A DNA stretch of 64,000 bases from Rhineura floridana (lineage: Eukaryota > Chordata > Lepidosauria > Squamata > Rhineuridae). Numbering within the stretch: position 1 is the stretch's first letter; each line of letters opens with the position of its first letter. A program made the translations under genes and the position numbers. Below, in pieces: positions 45,041 through 56,962 of the stretch. The notes below the pieces were generated by a model. It was given only the letters and a program-made list of their open reading frames with translations, was not told the DNA's origin and searched no databases. The stretch spans positions 36,540,001-36,604,000 of the forward strand of contig NC_084489.1 in assembly GCF_030035675.1 (NCBI RefSeq), in the 5' to 3' direction.

Positions 45041-48000
45041 CATGGAAGAAAGAAATACAGACAGTGGGACAGCTTTACAGCTTCACGCCACAACACATTT
45101 CAAAGGATAGATCACTTCTACTTGGGAGCATTTTTTCCCCTTTCATAAATGACTCTGATGCTGCGTCCAATTGCACTCAGAGCTGGAGACTTGTGAGCTG
45201 CTCCAATACAAACACCAACAGATTAAGCCTTTAAACCCCAGCGATTGTTTAATCTCCCAGGGCTAAAAAATCTCTTCTTTTTCATATCCTGTACAAGTGA
45301 AAATCAGGTGGAATTTGAAGGATTAGTCACAGTGCTTTTCAATGCATTAAATTAATAATGCTTTTAAGTGGGCTCTGCTTTTAAAATAAATGAAAAAATT
45401 AAATTATTTCAGTCTCCTTACAGATTACTTCAGTAGAAGATGTAAACTGCAGATCCATTTTATAATTTGGTTTACATAGAAAATACTGAGAACAACTGAT
45501 TCACTGAAGCATAAGGACTCATCCAGCCCCTAACAAGTTATACTGTAGAATAGTGACTCTCCTGTGTTTCTCCTTTCTCCTCCTCTTCCAATATAGATTT
45601 AACAGAAGACATGTAGAGATCAATGAGAAATTGTTCTATACAAGAGGGACCTGCTTGCAACAAAATGTGTGGAGTGTTCCTGTTCAGGGTAACAGCCAGC
45701 CATACCCTTTCCCAGGATGCTCCATTCCATTCTGCCCCCTTCCAATAGGTTGGTCACCAAGCATGCATAGTCCTCACTGGGCTACTTTGGGGTGTTTTCC
45801 CTAATGTTTTAAATGAGTTTTCCCTTAGTTTCTTTGTACTTCCATAAAACTTTGTGCTTCCAAGCCTGTTGATACTTTCCTCTCACATGTGGATGATGCC
45901 ATTTTGGCTACATAAGGATTGGCACATGAAAAATGCTCTTGTTGGCCTCATACTGGTGGTGGGCAGAGCCAGTTACCATGATGGGTAGAGCCAGAGACAA
46001 AAACATTCTATGTTAACTAATCTGAATCAGTTTTCTCCATGGTTACCTCAGATTATAGTTACCACCAGTCCTATGCAGGTCTACTCAGAAGTAAGCCCCA
46101 CTGACATTAATGTGGTTACAAAACAGTATACTTGAGAGAGGTATAAGAGAACAAATAGCTACTCTTCTGGAAAGTGAGTGAAAGTAATTCCTTTCTGGCT
46201 TTAATGCTGAGATGGGGAACTGCCAGTCAAGACAAAATTAGGCCTACCAAGGATTCTAATTTGGCCTATGAGGCTGTTCCCCGCCCCCTGCCCCCGCCAT
46301 GTCCTCCTATTGATATCATACAACTTCAAGAGTGTGAGACAGGTAAAGTCATAGCTTCAGAAGAACAACTGAGAGCTTAAGAGTACACTTCTCATTGTTC
46401 CAATGCAAGTGGGGCCTGCATCCGTCCCCTTTTTAAATTGACATCAAATGCAAGCCCTGCTGGGATCAGTTCCACTCAGGAGTTCCCAAGATTGCAGCTC
46501 CTGAGTACAACCAATCCCTCCTGAAAGTGGGCTTTCCAGTTGGCCTTGAATTTAAATTCAGTACCACCTGCAAGCCCTGCTTTTGGCAGGGATCACTGCA
46601 GCCCTGGCCTCTTCCTCCATGTCTAGGTAGATGCTGGGGGAGGGAAATATTGCTCTTTCCAAACATCTGATTTCTTTCAGAGGGCTTCACCCTTCCTTCT
46701 GTTGTTCTGTCCATTTTGGCTTGTTTTGTTTGTTTGTGTGGCTTTCCTCTCCCACCCACCTTCTTGCCCTCAGGGCTTTTTCTAACCACATGAAATTAGG
46801 TGAGATGGCTATGTTCTATCTCCACTGTTGGAAGCAATATGTTTCTGAATGCCAGTTGCTGGGAATCATAAGTGGAAAGAGTCCTCAGGTTCTTGTGGGC
46901 TTCCCCCAGGCATCTGGTTAGCCACTGTGAGAACAGGATGCTGGACTAGACTGGCCTTTTGGCTGATTCAGCAGACAATTATGAGGTGGGCCACAGGCCT
47001 TTCATCCCTACGATAAGCTGTAAAGGCCCCAAATACCTCAAGGAGCATCATCTCCCATATGATTTCCCCTAATGTTTTAAGAGCTGTCTGTAAGACCCTG
47101 CTCCAGATTCTACCCTCCTGCAAGATAAAACTATCATTCCTCAGGAACAGGTTCTTCTGTGTTGTGGCTACAGAGCTTTTGAATACTCTGTCTGAAGGAG
47201 CATGCTTCTCTTTTACCCTGGCTTTAAACAAAAATAGATCAAGGCATTTCACCAGGTACTTAGAAATGGCGATCATTGTACTATTAATTTTTAATGTTCA
47301 TTCCAGCCTTTTAATTAGTGATAACTAATTTGGTGACATTAGTTTTAATCTTATTTTATTTATTTATATTATAAGATACATTTGACAATGTATGTTGAAA
47401 GGCAGTTTAATAAATGAATATTAAATATATAGAATATGATAGATATTAATGCATTTGACAGTGAAATTCTGTCCATGCCTACTCTGACTTACTCCCACGT
47501 AAGTGCGTATAAGACTAAAGCCTTAGAGTCATTTCCTTGAGACTCTGTCTGCTTACTCCTATTCCTCGAAATTCTTTGAGGAAAACCCTGATTTACCAGT
47601 ATGAAAGCAAAGAACAAACACATTGCTTATATTGTCTGGGTGCAGATGAATGATTGCGACCTGATTTGAAAACCTGCAGAGAGAGATGGACAACCTCAAT
47701 AAGATCAGGCTATGCAATTTCCTACAGTGTGTTATTATACAGCCATGAGAGTGGCTGTATACTATAGCCAAGGTGGTTCTTTCACATTCCGCAATGTTAA
47801 ATTGAAAATGCCCCCCATGCCATTCTGATGCTTCCCATAAGCTCATTTCAATACAAAACCTATAGTTCTGAACTCAGAAATGCTTGCTTAACAGCCCTAT
47901 GCATTTTCATAGTGATAAACAAAACAATCAGAAAGAATCGAGAGTTCAAAGTCAAAAGAGAGAGAGAGAAAACCCCAGAGCCCTTGTGGACTTTTTTCTC

Positions 48001-48250
48001 TGAGAATTCTCATAATCTGTTGAAATTCATTAAAAATCAGCCATGTTCACAGAGTACCTTTAATCCTAATACTGACCTTGCCCCATACTCTGACCTTCAT
48101 CTTCTGCAGTTTAAAAGTTAAAAAAATTCCTGGCTGAGTTTTAATTAATTTAATATATTTTGGCTGGCAGCCTATGATAACGTGGGGCATGCTCAGTAAG
48201 AACCAACTGTGAGAATTCTAAATGCCAGACTCACAGCTGCTGGGCTTGGC
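45041..48250. other. CHN2: DNA upstream of beta1, no gene seen
   Basis: Probably intronic for the SH2-containing isoform. It holds a palindromic-repeat scrap (46065-46110) and CR1/L2 material (46912-47430). The interval 45041-46060 appears unique. Confidence 0.5.
46912..47430 (+). mobile_element. CR1/L2-type LINE fragments
   Basis: Positions 46912-46975 match the CR1 3' block (GGCATCTGGTTAGCCACTGT, then GAACAGGATGCTGGACTAGA). From about 46990 a decayed reading frame resembles the L2/CR1 end, with YLKEHHLPYDFP and a tail TATGTTGAAAGGCAGTTTAA TAAATG (about 47392-47418). At least two old insertions abut. Confidence 0.6.
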
Positions 48251-48543
48251 TAATCAGGAGGCCACACCCACACCAGACTGATTTCACTTGAGACAGTCAT
48301 AGCTTCCCTCAGAGAATCCTGGGAAGTATAGTTTGTGAAGGGTGCTGAGAGGAGACTCCTGTTCCACTGAGAGAGCTCCAGCAGCCAGACTGGTTTAACA
48401 GTCAGCCACTCTGATTGAAGGTCTGTGAGGGGACAGGGCGTCTCCTAGCAACTCTCAGCACCCTTCACTAACTACACTTCCCAGGATTCTTTGAGAGAAG
48501 CCATGACTGTCCAAAGTGAAATAAAGGCCTGGTGTGGATGTGG
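48251..48543. repeat. ~290-bp foldback element
   Basis: The left arm has GGCCACACCCACACCAG, GACAGTCATAGCTTCCCTCA and GAATCCTGGGAAGTATAGTT. The right arm carries their complements: CTACACTTCCCAGGATTC, GAAGCCATGACTGTCC and CTGGTGTGGATGTGGCC. The arms are about 100 bp each with some mismatches, around a ~90-bp loop. It looks like a non-autonomous DNA element; no target duplication was identified. Confidence 0.8.
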
Positions 48544-48721
48544 CCAGGGAAAGCTTTGGTTTAAATTTGGGTGGGAGGCTACATGTGCCTGCTGTAGAAT
48601 AAAAAGGTGGGAGAAAGCCTGAAAAAGAATGATACTGTTCACAATGTTTTCCTTTTGGAAAGGAAAGGGGCTTCCCTTCTGCCCAGTGCTCACCCACCCA
48701 ATGTCCTCCCTCTCCCTGCAT

Positions 48722-48922
48722 CTTCCCTGGGTCAGTGTTGGACTATGACCTGGGAGACCAGGGTTCGAATCCCCACACAGCCATGAAGCTGACTGGGTGA
48801 CCTTGGGCCAGTCACTGCCTCTCAGCCTCAGAGGAAGGCAATGGTGAAACCACCTCTGAATACCGTTTACCATGAAAACCCTATTCAAAGGGTTGACATA
48901 GGTGGAGATTGACTAGAAGGCA
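48722..48922 (+). mobile_element. tRNA-derived SINE with RTE-like 3' end
   Basis: The B box is GGTTCGAATCC (48762-48772). The core is TGACTGGGTGACCTTGGGCC, followed by GAAGGCAATGGTGAAACCAC and CCATGAAAACCCTATTCAAA. The end GATTGACTAGAAGGCAG is a decayed RTE/BovB-type tail. It directly precedes the tandem array. Confidence 0.75.
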
Positions 48923-48939
48923 GTCCATTTCCATTTCCA

Positions 48940-49745
48940 TATATGATTGCATAGAAATAAATCCCATTGAACTGAAAAAGTATGCAAATGACCAAACCCT
49001 CCCTCCCTTCTCCTCCCTCCTATCCCCTCCCTCTTGCCCCTTCCCTCCCCCTTCCTTTGCCCCTCCCTCCCCTCCCCCTCCCCTTCCAATCCCCTCCTTC
49101 CCCTTCCCCCTCCTCTTCCCCCTCCCCATAGTCAGTTTTACCTATCTTAAGCATGATTGCATGGAAGTAAATAGCATTGAACTCTATAAGCATGCAAATA
49201 ATCAAACCTGCTCTCCCCTCCCCCTTCCTTTGCCCCCCTCCAATATGCTCCTTTCCCTTCCCACTCCCACTCCTTCTCTCCCATGGTCTATTTTTCCTAT
49301 CCTAACCAAGGTTGCATAGGAGTAAATCCCATTGAACTCAATAAGCATGCAAATGATCAGACCTCCTTTCCCCCTCCTTCCCCTCTCCTCTCCCTTCCTC
49401 CTTCCTTCCCCTCTTCCTTTTTCCTCCTCCCCTGCCCACTCCAGCTCTCCCTCCCCCCCAGTCAGTTTTACCTATCCTAAGCATGATTGCACAGGAGTAA
49501 ATCGCACTGAATTCAATAAACATGCAAATGATCAAACCTGTCCTCCACCCCTCCCCCTCCTGCCTGCTCCCTTCCCAGTCTTCCCCTCTGTGTTTCCTCC
49601 CCTCCCTCCTCCTCCTCCTCCCCTCCCCATCCTCTGTGGTCAGTTTCACCTATCCTAAGCATGTTTGCAGGGGAGTAAATCCCATTGAACTCAATAAGCA
49701 TGCAAATGATCAATCCATTCTCAGTAAACTTGCACAGGATCCCAT
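48940..49745 (+). repeat. Tandem array: five units of a conserved 55-bp block plus a pyrimidine tract
   Basis: The block GATTGCA...GTAAATCCCATTGAACTC, AATAAGCATGCAAATGATCA recurs starting at about 48945, 49155, 49311, 49485 and 49663 (spacings about 210, 156, 174 and 178). Each is followed by a CCCTCC/CTTCC-rich tract of variable length, ending in AGTCAGTTTTACCTATCCTA. All pyrimidine tracts are on the plus strand. Reading frames here are low-complexity artefacts. Confidence 0.9.
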
Positions 49746-52479
49746 TTCTTACCTCCCGGATTAAAAAGCAAATTCTTCCAAGCTACACAGGAAGTGGATT
49801 GGACTGTGAAAGACCAACCCAAATGGTGTTTGCAGTTTGACCAATTTGTAGGGCAGTCCAATATCTCAGAGAGGAGTTCAGGTCTCCTGCTCCCCTGGTG
49901 CATTCACTATAGCTGCCCAATTTCCCTGCTTTTAAAAATTTGATAGAAATAGCTGTGGGCTATAGGTAAGTTCTTGAACTGTAAGGTTTTTTGCCAATTA
50001 GTGAATTTAGGTATAACATTTTGCAGGTTCAGTAACTAGCTTTTCAAACACACATGTATAGCTGAATTTATTTATTTATTTATTCCTCTAAGTAAATCAC
50101 AGTGCCCTTTCCCAGCTCTCACTTTCTCTCCCCTTTAAATAATTTCTACAAGTTTCATTGCTGCAATATCCACTGAGCCCTGTTAAAAAATAAATCCTCT
50201 TCTCCAGCTGATAAGGCAGCTGACTGCTACTCTTAAGCAGGGAGTTTTAAATGTGGTACACAGATATGGATCTCCCCAGGGGCTGATGTTTGGCACTATC
50301 CTGTGAATCATCGGCATGCCATTAGTGTATCATCTTCTTTTGCAGCTTGGCAATCAGAACAGCAAGCCCCAAGCAATTTTCTCTTCATGTACTTATGGCT
50401 CAGCCTTTAATCAGACTGTAAATGTTTTAGAACAGGCTGTACTGTCTGACAGCTGAGCACCCAACCTCCCCAACTATCTTACAACATCATGCTAGCACTG
50501 AATAAGAGCTAGATACTTCTCTTGTTGATATCTTTGATGAAAACTAAATTATGTACATCTGTAAGCTATATATCTTAGAGGAGCTGAGTTAAATGGATGG
50601 CATTGAAGAAAAGGAAATTTTGTTTGAGTTACTATATTTAATAATCATAATACAAATTTTCTTGAAGTCAGATTGATCTGATGATAAATTATATTATAAA
50701 CAATTTTAACATGCTGATAGTTTGCTACACATCTGTTTGCTTATGGATTCCTCGCATAGATACATTTTGCTATGCAACTGGTATTATATATTTAGTGGAT
50801 GTCATCAGAAGTGAATCAAAGCCATGAGAGATCAATTTTATAGTAAAAACCTGGCAGTTATATTAACATCACATGAAAGTTAAAAATCCTAGTACATAAG
50901 GCACATCTTTATGCAACATAGCAGATATGATGTTCAGAACTACAGGATGATACACCATGCATATTTTCAGAATACTTATTAACAGTGTTATCTTAAGGAC
51001 AAATATCTAGAAATGAGCTAAAATTGCAACCTCTTTTTGACATTGTTAAACATGTGCCTTGAAGAAGAAAAGGAAGAATTCAGCTTCATAAATAGAGGAC
51101 AGGCTGGTATTTGTTACACACATTATACCTTAAATTCCATCCATTCAGCTAGGTTCCTTTCTCTATCAATTGTGTTATTGTCAGGACTTTCTTTTATAAA
51201 GGTTTCTAAAAAGAAAGACTAGTGTATAGACAGGTGTACAATAAATACATTCCTTCAATGCTATTGCATGGAAGAACAGTGGAATTTTTGCCACATATGT
51301 GTTGTAGATTCATATATCACAGTAACCTAGGAAAACCAGGCTGCATAAATAAAAACTTAAGGGTTATTAACTTGTTTTTTATCATTTAAAAAGTACTATA
51401 ACTCTCAACACAGTTTCAATCTGAATTTTCCATAATCCAGGTAAGAGTAAATTACTGGCACCACAATGCTGTACATATTGGCCTGGATACAACTTTAAAT
51501 TTTCTATAACAATTACTGTTCCCATATGAGAATGTGTATCCACAGCCACATCAAAAGAAGTATCCAGGCCAGTTCAGCAAGGTGCAGATCAACATTCTAA
51601 TACAGATATGCTTCCAGATGTACATTTACATCCACACTGGCTGTGTGAATGGAAGTTTATTTCTGCACAGGAATCTGCCTTGCTCAGTTGGACCGATTAA
51701 CTTTAGATGCATCTCCATGGATTTCAGTGGAACTTATTTTGAAGACAGCATGCTTAGAATTCCAGCTTAAATCCAAGTGCCTCAGTTCAGATGGGTTGAG
51801 GATCCAGTCGTAGGCCTGCTAATGCAAAGTATATTCCCTGCTAAGTTTAACATGCCTCTTCTTACAGTTTAGAACTCATAGCAGCTGAGATCAGTTTTGG
51901 GTTTGTAACAAATGTCCAAACAGTTTTTTAAACTTGATGCCAAAGATAGAATGCATCTGTATTGAGAGTATATCTACAACATCCATCAACCAAAGTTCCA
52001 TCTGAACCTCGAAAAATTACTGTTAAAGAGAAATCTAAATAAAATGCAGGATATACTTGTCCTTGCCTCTCCCTTCTCCTGCCTCTTGACATTGAAGGGG
52101 ACTTGTCTTTTAAACTGTGGCTTAACAAAAAGAAAAAAAGCTTGTTTCATAATAAGCCCACCAGTTCTTAAAGGACAAGACCACACTGTAGCTCTTACCC
52201 ATGTGAGCATCACCATGCACATGCATTCCGTACAGCTCCTTCTCATTTTGGCTTTGACTGAAAAGCAAGAGCAGTGGGCAGTATTGCCTGGAAAGCTTTC
52301 CTGTTTCTCCAGCCTATCAGCAAGGCTATAATGTTAACATACAAGGGGATGTTTGTCAACAGGGAGCATGAGAATAAAGCTCCGTTAAGACTGGAAGGAA
52401 TAAGGAATAAAGGGGTATGACCAACTGCAAAGAAGAAGTGACATGGAGCAATCTGGAAGTCTTTTGTATTAAATCTCGA
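49746..52479. other. No gene seen
   Basis: AT-rich sequence with a short (TTTA)n run near 50067 and nothing else I recognise. Confidence 0.5.
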
Positions 52480-53737
52480 TTAAGTGTTAGTATACCAGAG
52501 TTTCTTGCTCAAGATTCTACAACAAAGGCTCTTACCATATATGGAGCGAGAAATGCCAGATGTCCAAGCTAGATTTAGAAAGGGAAGAGGTACCAGAGAT
52601 CATGTCGCAAACATACATACATTGGATAATGGAACGGAGCAAGGAATTTCAGAAGAAAATCCTTTGACTGGGTAGATCATGAAAAACTATGGAATGCTTT
52701 AAAAGAAATGGGGGTGCCACAGCATCTGATTGTCCTGATGTGCAACCTAGACTCTGGACAAGAGGCTACTGTAAGGACAGAATATGGAGAAACCAATTGG
52801 TTCCCAATTGGAAAGAGTGTGAAACAGGGTGCCTTTTATCACCCTATTTGTTTAATCCATATGCAGAACATATCATATGGAAAGGAGGATTGGACCAAGA
52901 TGAAGGAGGTGTGAAAATTGGAGGGAGAAATATCAATAAATGAAAATGTGCAGATGACACCATACTGCAAGCAGAAACCAGTAATGATTTGAATCGAATG
53001 CTGATGAAAGTTCAAGAGGAAAGCTCAAAAGCAGAACTACAGCTGAACGTCAAGAAGACTAAAGTAATGGCAACAGAAGATTTATGTAACTTTACCGTTG
53101 ACAATGAGAACATTGAACTTGTCAAGGATTATCAATAGCTTGGCAAAGTCATTAACCAAACTGGAGACAATAGTCAAGACATCAGAAGAAGTCTAGGACT
53201 GGGGAGGGCTGCTATGAGAGAACTAGAAAAGGTCCTCAAACGCAAAGATGTATCACTGAACACTAAAGTCAGGATCATTCAGACCATGGTATTTCCAATC
53301 TCTATGTATGGATGTGAAAGTTGGACAGTGAAAAAAGCAGATAAGAGAAAAACAAACTCATTTGAAATGTGGTGTTGGAGGAGAGCTTTGTGCATACCAT
53401 GTGAAAAATACACTGTGAAAAAGACAAATAATTGGGTGTTAGAACAAATTAAACCAGAACTACCACTAGAAGCTAAAATGATGAAACTGAGGTTATCATA
53501 CTTTGGACACATAATGAGAAGACATGATTCACTAGAAAAGACAATAATGCTGGGAAAAACAGAAGGGAGTAGAAAAAAAGGAAGGGCAAACAAGAGATGG
53601 ATTGATTCAATAAAGGAAGCCACAGACCTGAACTTACAAGATCTGAACAGGGTGGTTTGTAACAGATGCTATTGGAGGTCACTGATTCATAGGGTCGCCA
53701 TAAGTCATAATTGACTTGAAGGCATATAACAACAGTA
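52480..53737 (+). mobile_element. RTE/BovB-type LINE, longest copy, 5'-truncated
   Basis: Broken frames encode ILQQRLLPYMEREMPDVQAR, FRKGRGTRDHVANI, ALKEMGVPQHLIVLMCNLDS, ATVRTEYGETNWFPIGKSVK and the catalytic ADDT (about 52950). A 166-codon open frame follows (53214-53714) with MYGCESWTVKKADKRKTNSF, YFGHIMRRHDSLEKTIMLGK and WRSLIHRVAISHN. The copy starts inside the RT domain. Frame changes lie around 52660 and 52850, and a stop falls between 52945 and 53214. The 3' end is the CGCCATAAGTC...ACTTGAAGGCA tail, then AACAACA. Confidence 0.92.
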
Positions 53738-53877
53738 CAAGAGTTTCTAGCATTACTCCATTACACAAGGGACAACACAGGGAATGTGTGTATTTGTTCT
53801 GTTGAAGGGGAATTGCTCTCCATGGATGTGGTAGCGAAGTAGTGTGTATGTCTGTGGGAGTCTTCAGTAATCTAAAG

Positions 53878-54189
53878 CACAGTTGGGCCCCTTTTTCAGC
53901 CCAAGGGCCACAGTCCATTCCAAATAAACTTCCTAGAGCCATATGTCCATATTGGGTGGAGCCAGAGACAAAAGTAGGCAGAGCAATGAATATACACTTT
54001 GCCTTTGTACACACACCACTCTTATGCTCTATTCTGGCAAGCAAGAGGCATTATCAGCATTCAAGGATACGTGCCAGCCAGGGAAAAACACTTGAGGAGA
54101 GTGTAAAGCAGGCCTGGTGAGGGGTGCATCCTGGGGTCCAAACAGAAAGGCCTGGAGGGCCACATTCAGCCGCTGGTTCCCCGGCCCTG
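53878..54189. mobile_element. Short hAT-type element with exact target duplication
   Basis: A 312-bp element is flanked by identical 8-mers ATCTAAAG (53870-53877 and 54190-54197). The ends CACAGTTGGGCCCC and CGCTGGTTCCCCGGCCCTG are imperfectly inverted, and the subterminal GGGCCACA motif appears on both sides. The size and duplication fit a non-autonomous hAT. Confidence 0.75.
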
Positions 54190-55350
54190 ATCTAAAGTAA
54201 AGCACAAATGGGAGGGGACCTTTCATGGAAAATGAAACAGGAAATATTGTGTGTGTATGTTCAATTCTTATTCTTAATTTTTGTGTTGCCCTTCCTCCCA
54301 AAAGGGGCCCAGAGAGGGGAGAATGGTATCGGGGGGGGGGGGAGATAGTATATCCAAGCTTCAGTGGAATTGCAGAGGCAACTGCACTTAATCCTTTTCA
54401 TTTAGGGAGGTAATGATGCTCTGATGTACAAAGTGAGGTTGCTTAGTGACAAGGGACAGCTGCTGTGCAAATGCACCTTTCTTCACAGGCCTCATAGCTG
54501 CTGTTGAAAACAGATCCTGGAGGTGGCCCAGTTCAGCAAATGTCTTGATCCCAACCTTATTCTGGCAAATATATACTGCAGTATATTTGGAAATCCTATG
54601 CATTATTTTCTATGCATGCAGGCCAGAACACAAAAACCCTGTTACAGTACTACACACAATACTCTGAGAACAGGATTGTTCAAGTCGACATTTCCAAAAA
54701 GACAACCCTGCATCCTTTTTTTAATGTATGTACCTTATAGAAAAATAGCAAAGAGATGTAAAGGAAAATATATTGATGAGCATGGAGAGAAATTTGTCTT
54801 GGGTTAGGGTCAAAGCAACACACCTTTCCCCCTCCCCTTTACAGTTTCTTTTTTGCATGTTTGGTGAGCATTCTGAGTTGTTTTAATATTGTGGTAAGAA
54901 AGTAAACTGCAAAGTTCATCATCATGACTATCAAAAGACGATGGTACTGTTTGGAACATATAAGCACATGTGGAGCTGTCTTTTTTATATCTGCATCAGT
55001 AATGAATTTGGACATGCCACCAATTTTGGTGAAGTTTAGGAGAACATCTGGTGATGTGCGGGAAGGGGAAGGCACCATTTGAGTTTTCTGCCTCAGAGGC
55101 TAAAACATTTTGAGTTTACCTTTGAAAACCCACATAATTGTCCTCAAACAAAAACTTGTGTTATTAAAATAATATACTCCTCAATGTGAGATCACATAAT
55201 GTTGAAATTGCTGCCATATTGCTGGGTGTGCATTTGAAAGGTGCTCATTTGATTTAATTACTTAAAGCAGTTTCCCACAGCTGAAATTAGTCAAGAACCA
55301 TTTTTGTCCTATGTATGCCTTGTAAACATTAATCAAGGTAGCAGCTTGGT

Positions 55351-55419
55351 GTGCCCTTTCTCCAATGTGAGATGTCGCATTGTGTGTGCCCTTTCTCCAA
55401 TGTGAGATGTCAGAGTGGG
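55351..55419. repeat. 35-bp tandem duplication
   Basis: GTGCCCTTTCTCCAATGTGA then GATGTC occurs at 55351 and again at 55386 with near identity. Confidence 0.85.
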
Positions 55420-56817
55420 GGTGAACTGAACCCACTGCATCTACCCTTCCCACAAAAGGGTATGGTCTTGGACACATTTTAGTCAAGACTGGCAGAATAA
55501 TCCAAAACCTCTTTGCTTGGGGGGGGTAGGTTAGGATTATAGTATTAGGCAGCAAACCTAACTTTGTCTAGTCAAAAGTAAATTCTATTGAATTCAACGG
55601 CACTAACTCCCAGGTAAATGGATTAGGACTGCAGCCTTAGACACATAGATTTCAATAGGATTAAAGCATGACCCAGATCCAACCCAGATATATATGAATA
55701 CCATTGGTGTTTTCAAATAGTGATGCTATTCCACTGGTGTTAGAACTTTCATTCTAGTGAAGTCTCAAGTTTAATTTGTTTTAGAGCATGGTACCAGTGT
55801 TTTAAGGAACAAATTCTAGGAATCTTATTCTTGTAAGTAATTTTGAATCACAGAGTAGTGGCTTTCAAACCAGATTTCCATATGAGTAAGACTGCTAATT
55901 CTCTGAGCAGCTGCCAAAATATTTTGGTCTAAACAGTGGGTAACAGACACTCTGGAGGAGTAATCCTGTTTTTGTCATACTGTCTTACCATAATACTAAT
56001 TGACTGCCTTTCTCCCCACTTTAGTTTCCCTTTGTTCCAGTGTATGAATCTTATTGCTGTGTTATTCCACTGAATATCCGAATTTCTGAAAATGATGTGT
56101 GCATGTAAAAGCTGCAGCTACGGATGAATGTTTGTTAACTTTCAAACTGGACAATAATCTACAGTGCAATCTCATTTATGAGTGGCCAGCAAATAGCCAA
56201 ATAGATTATCAGAATATTAGAGAAATGGAAGTGCTATTTTAATATGTCTATGTTTACTTGAAAGTACATGATGCGGACTTACAATAAATCTGATTGACCA
56301 TACATTCTAGATAACTGATTAAAGGACCATTAAAACATATTTGTAATTTATATTTTAGAATTATCATTCTTGTCATAGAAGTCCAAGAAGGTAAAGACAT
56401 AACTACAGCTATGTGAAAAACGGTTCCATAGCTCTGTTTGTTATACAGATTCTACATCTTATTTTAAACTGAAAGCTAACAAAAAGAATCCTTAACTGTT
56501 TTCTCTTTATATAATGTGTGTATATATGTAAAGTGTGTGTGTCTACACAGCAGTCTTTGCCAACCTAATGTGCTCCAGATGGCTGGCCTGGAGAGCACCT
56601 GGTTGACGAAGATTGATGTACAGAAAGTGAGAGCCAATAAACAGTGAGAAACTGAAAAACAATTAAACCTCACAAGGTTGCATGAGGAAAATCATGTCAT
56701 TGCATAAATTAGCCTGTTATAGGTTTATGCTTTCATCTTATACATATTTATTTGGAAATCAGTTCTTTTGATTTTAGTGAAACATATTTATATATCTTAG
56801 GATCACAGCTGGGTGAT

Positions 56818-56902
56818 GTAATCCTATGCATGTTTACTTAATAATAAGTCCCAATGTGTTCAGTGGGACTTTTAGTTCAAGTAAGTGGTATAAGACTGCA
56901 GC
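56818..56902 (+). repeat. ~85-bp palindromic squamate repeat, copy
   Basis: GTAATCCTATGCATGTTTAC opens it, TGTGTTCAGTGGGACTTTTA forms the core, and GGTATAAGACTGCAGCCC closes it. Confidence 0.7.
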
Positions 56903-56962
56903 CCTGGTATCCTAAAGGACTAACATAGATCATGGAGCAAAATAGACATGTTCTTAAGATAT

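Larger units (their letters stand above)
54198..56962. other. No gene seen, small repeats
   Basis: It holds a 35-bp tandem duplication (55351-55419), palindromic-repeat scraps (about 55560-55640), a palindromic copy (56818-56902) and a foldback scrap near 56550-56625. The rest appears unique. Confidence 0.5.

Noticed and set aside
48940-49745. A CRISPR-like array because of regularly spaced blocks
   Set aside because: The genome is vertebrate, the spacers are low-complexity pyrimidine tracts and the units are long and unequal; it is a tandem repeat.
48881-49764. Several proline/serine- or glycine/arginine-rich frames up to 136 codons
   Set aside because: They are readings of the pyrimidine-rich tandem array on either strand.
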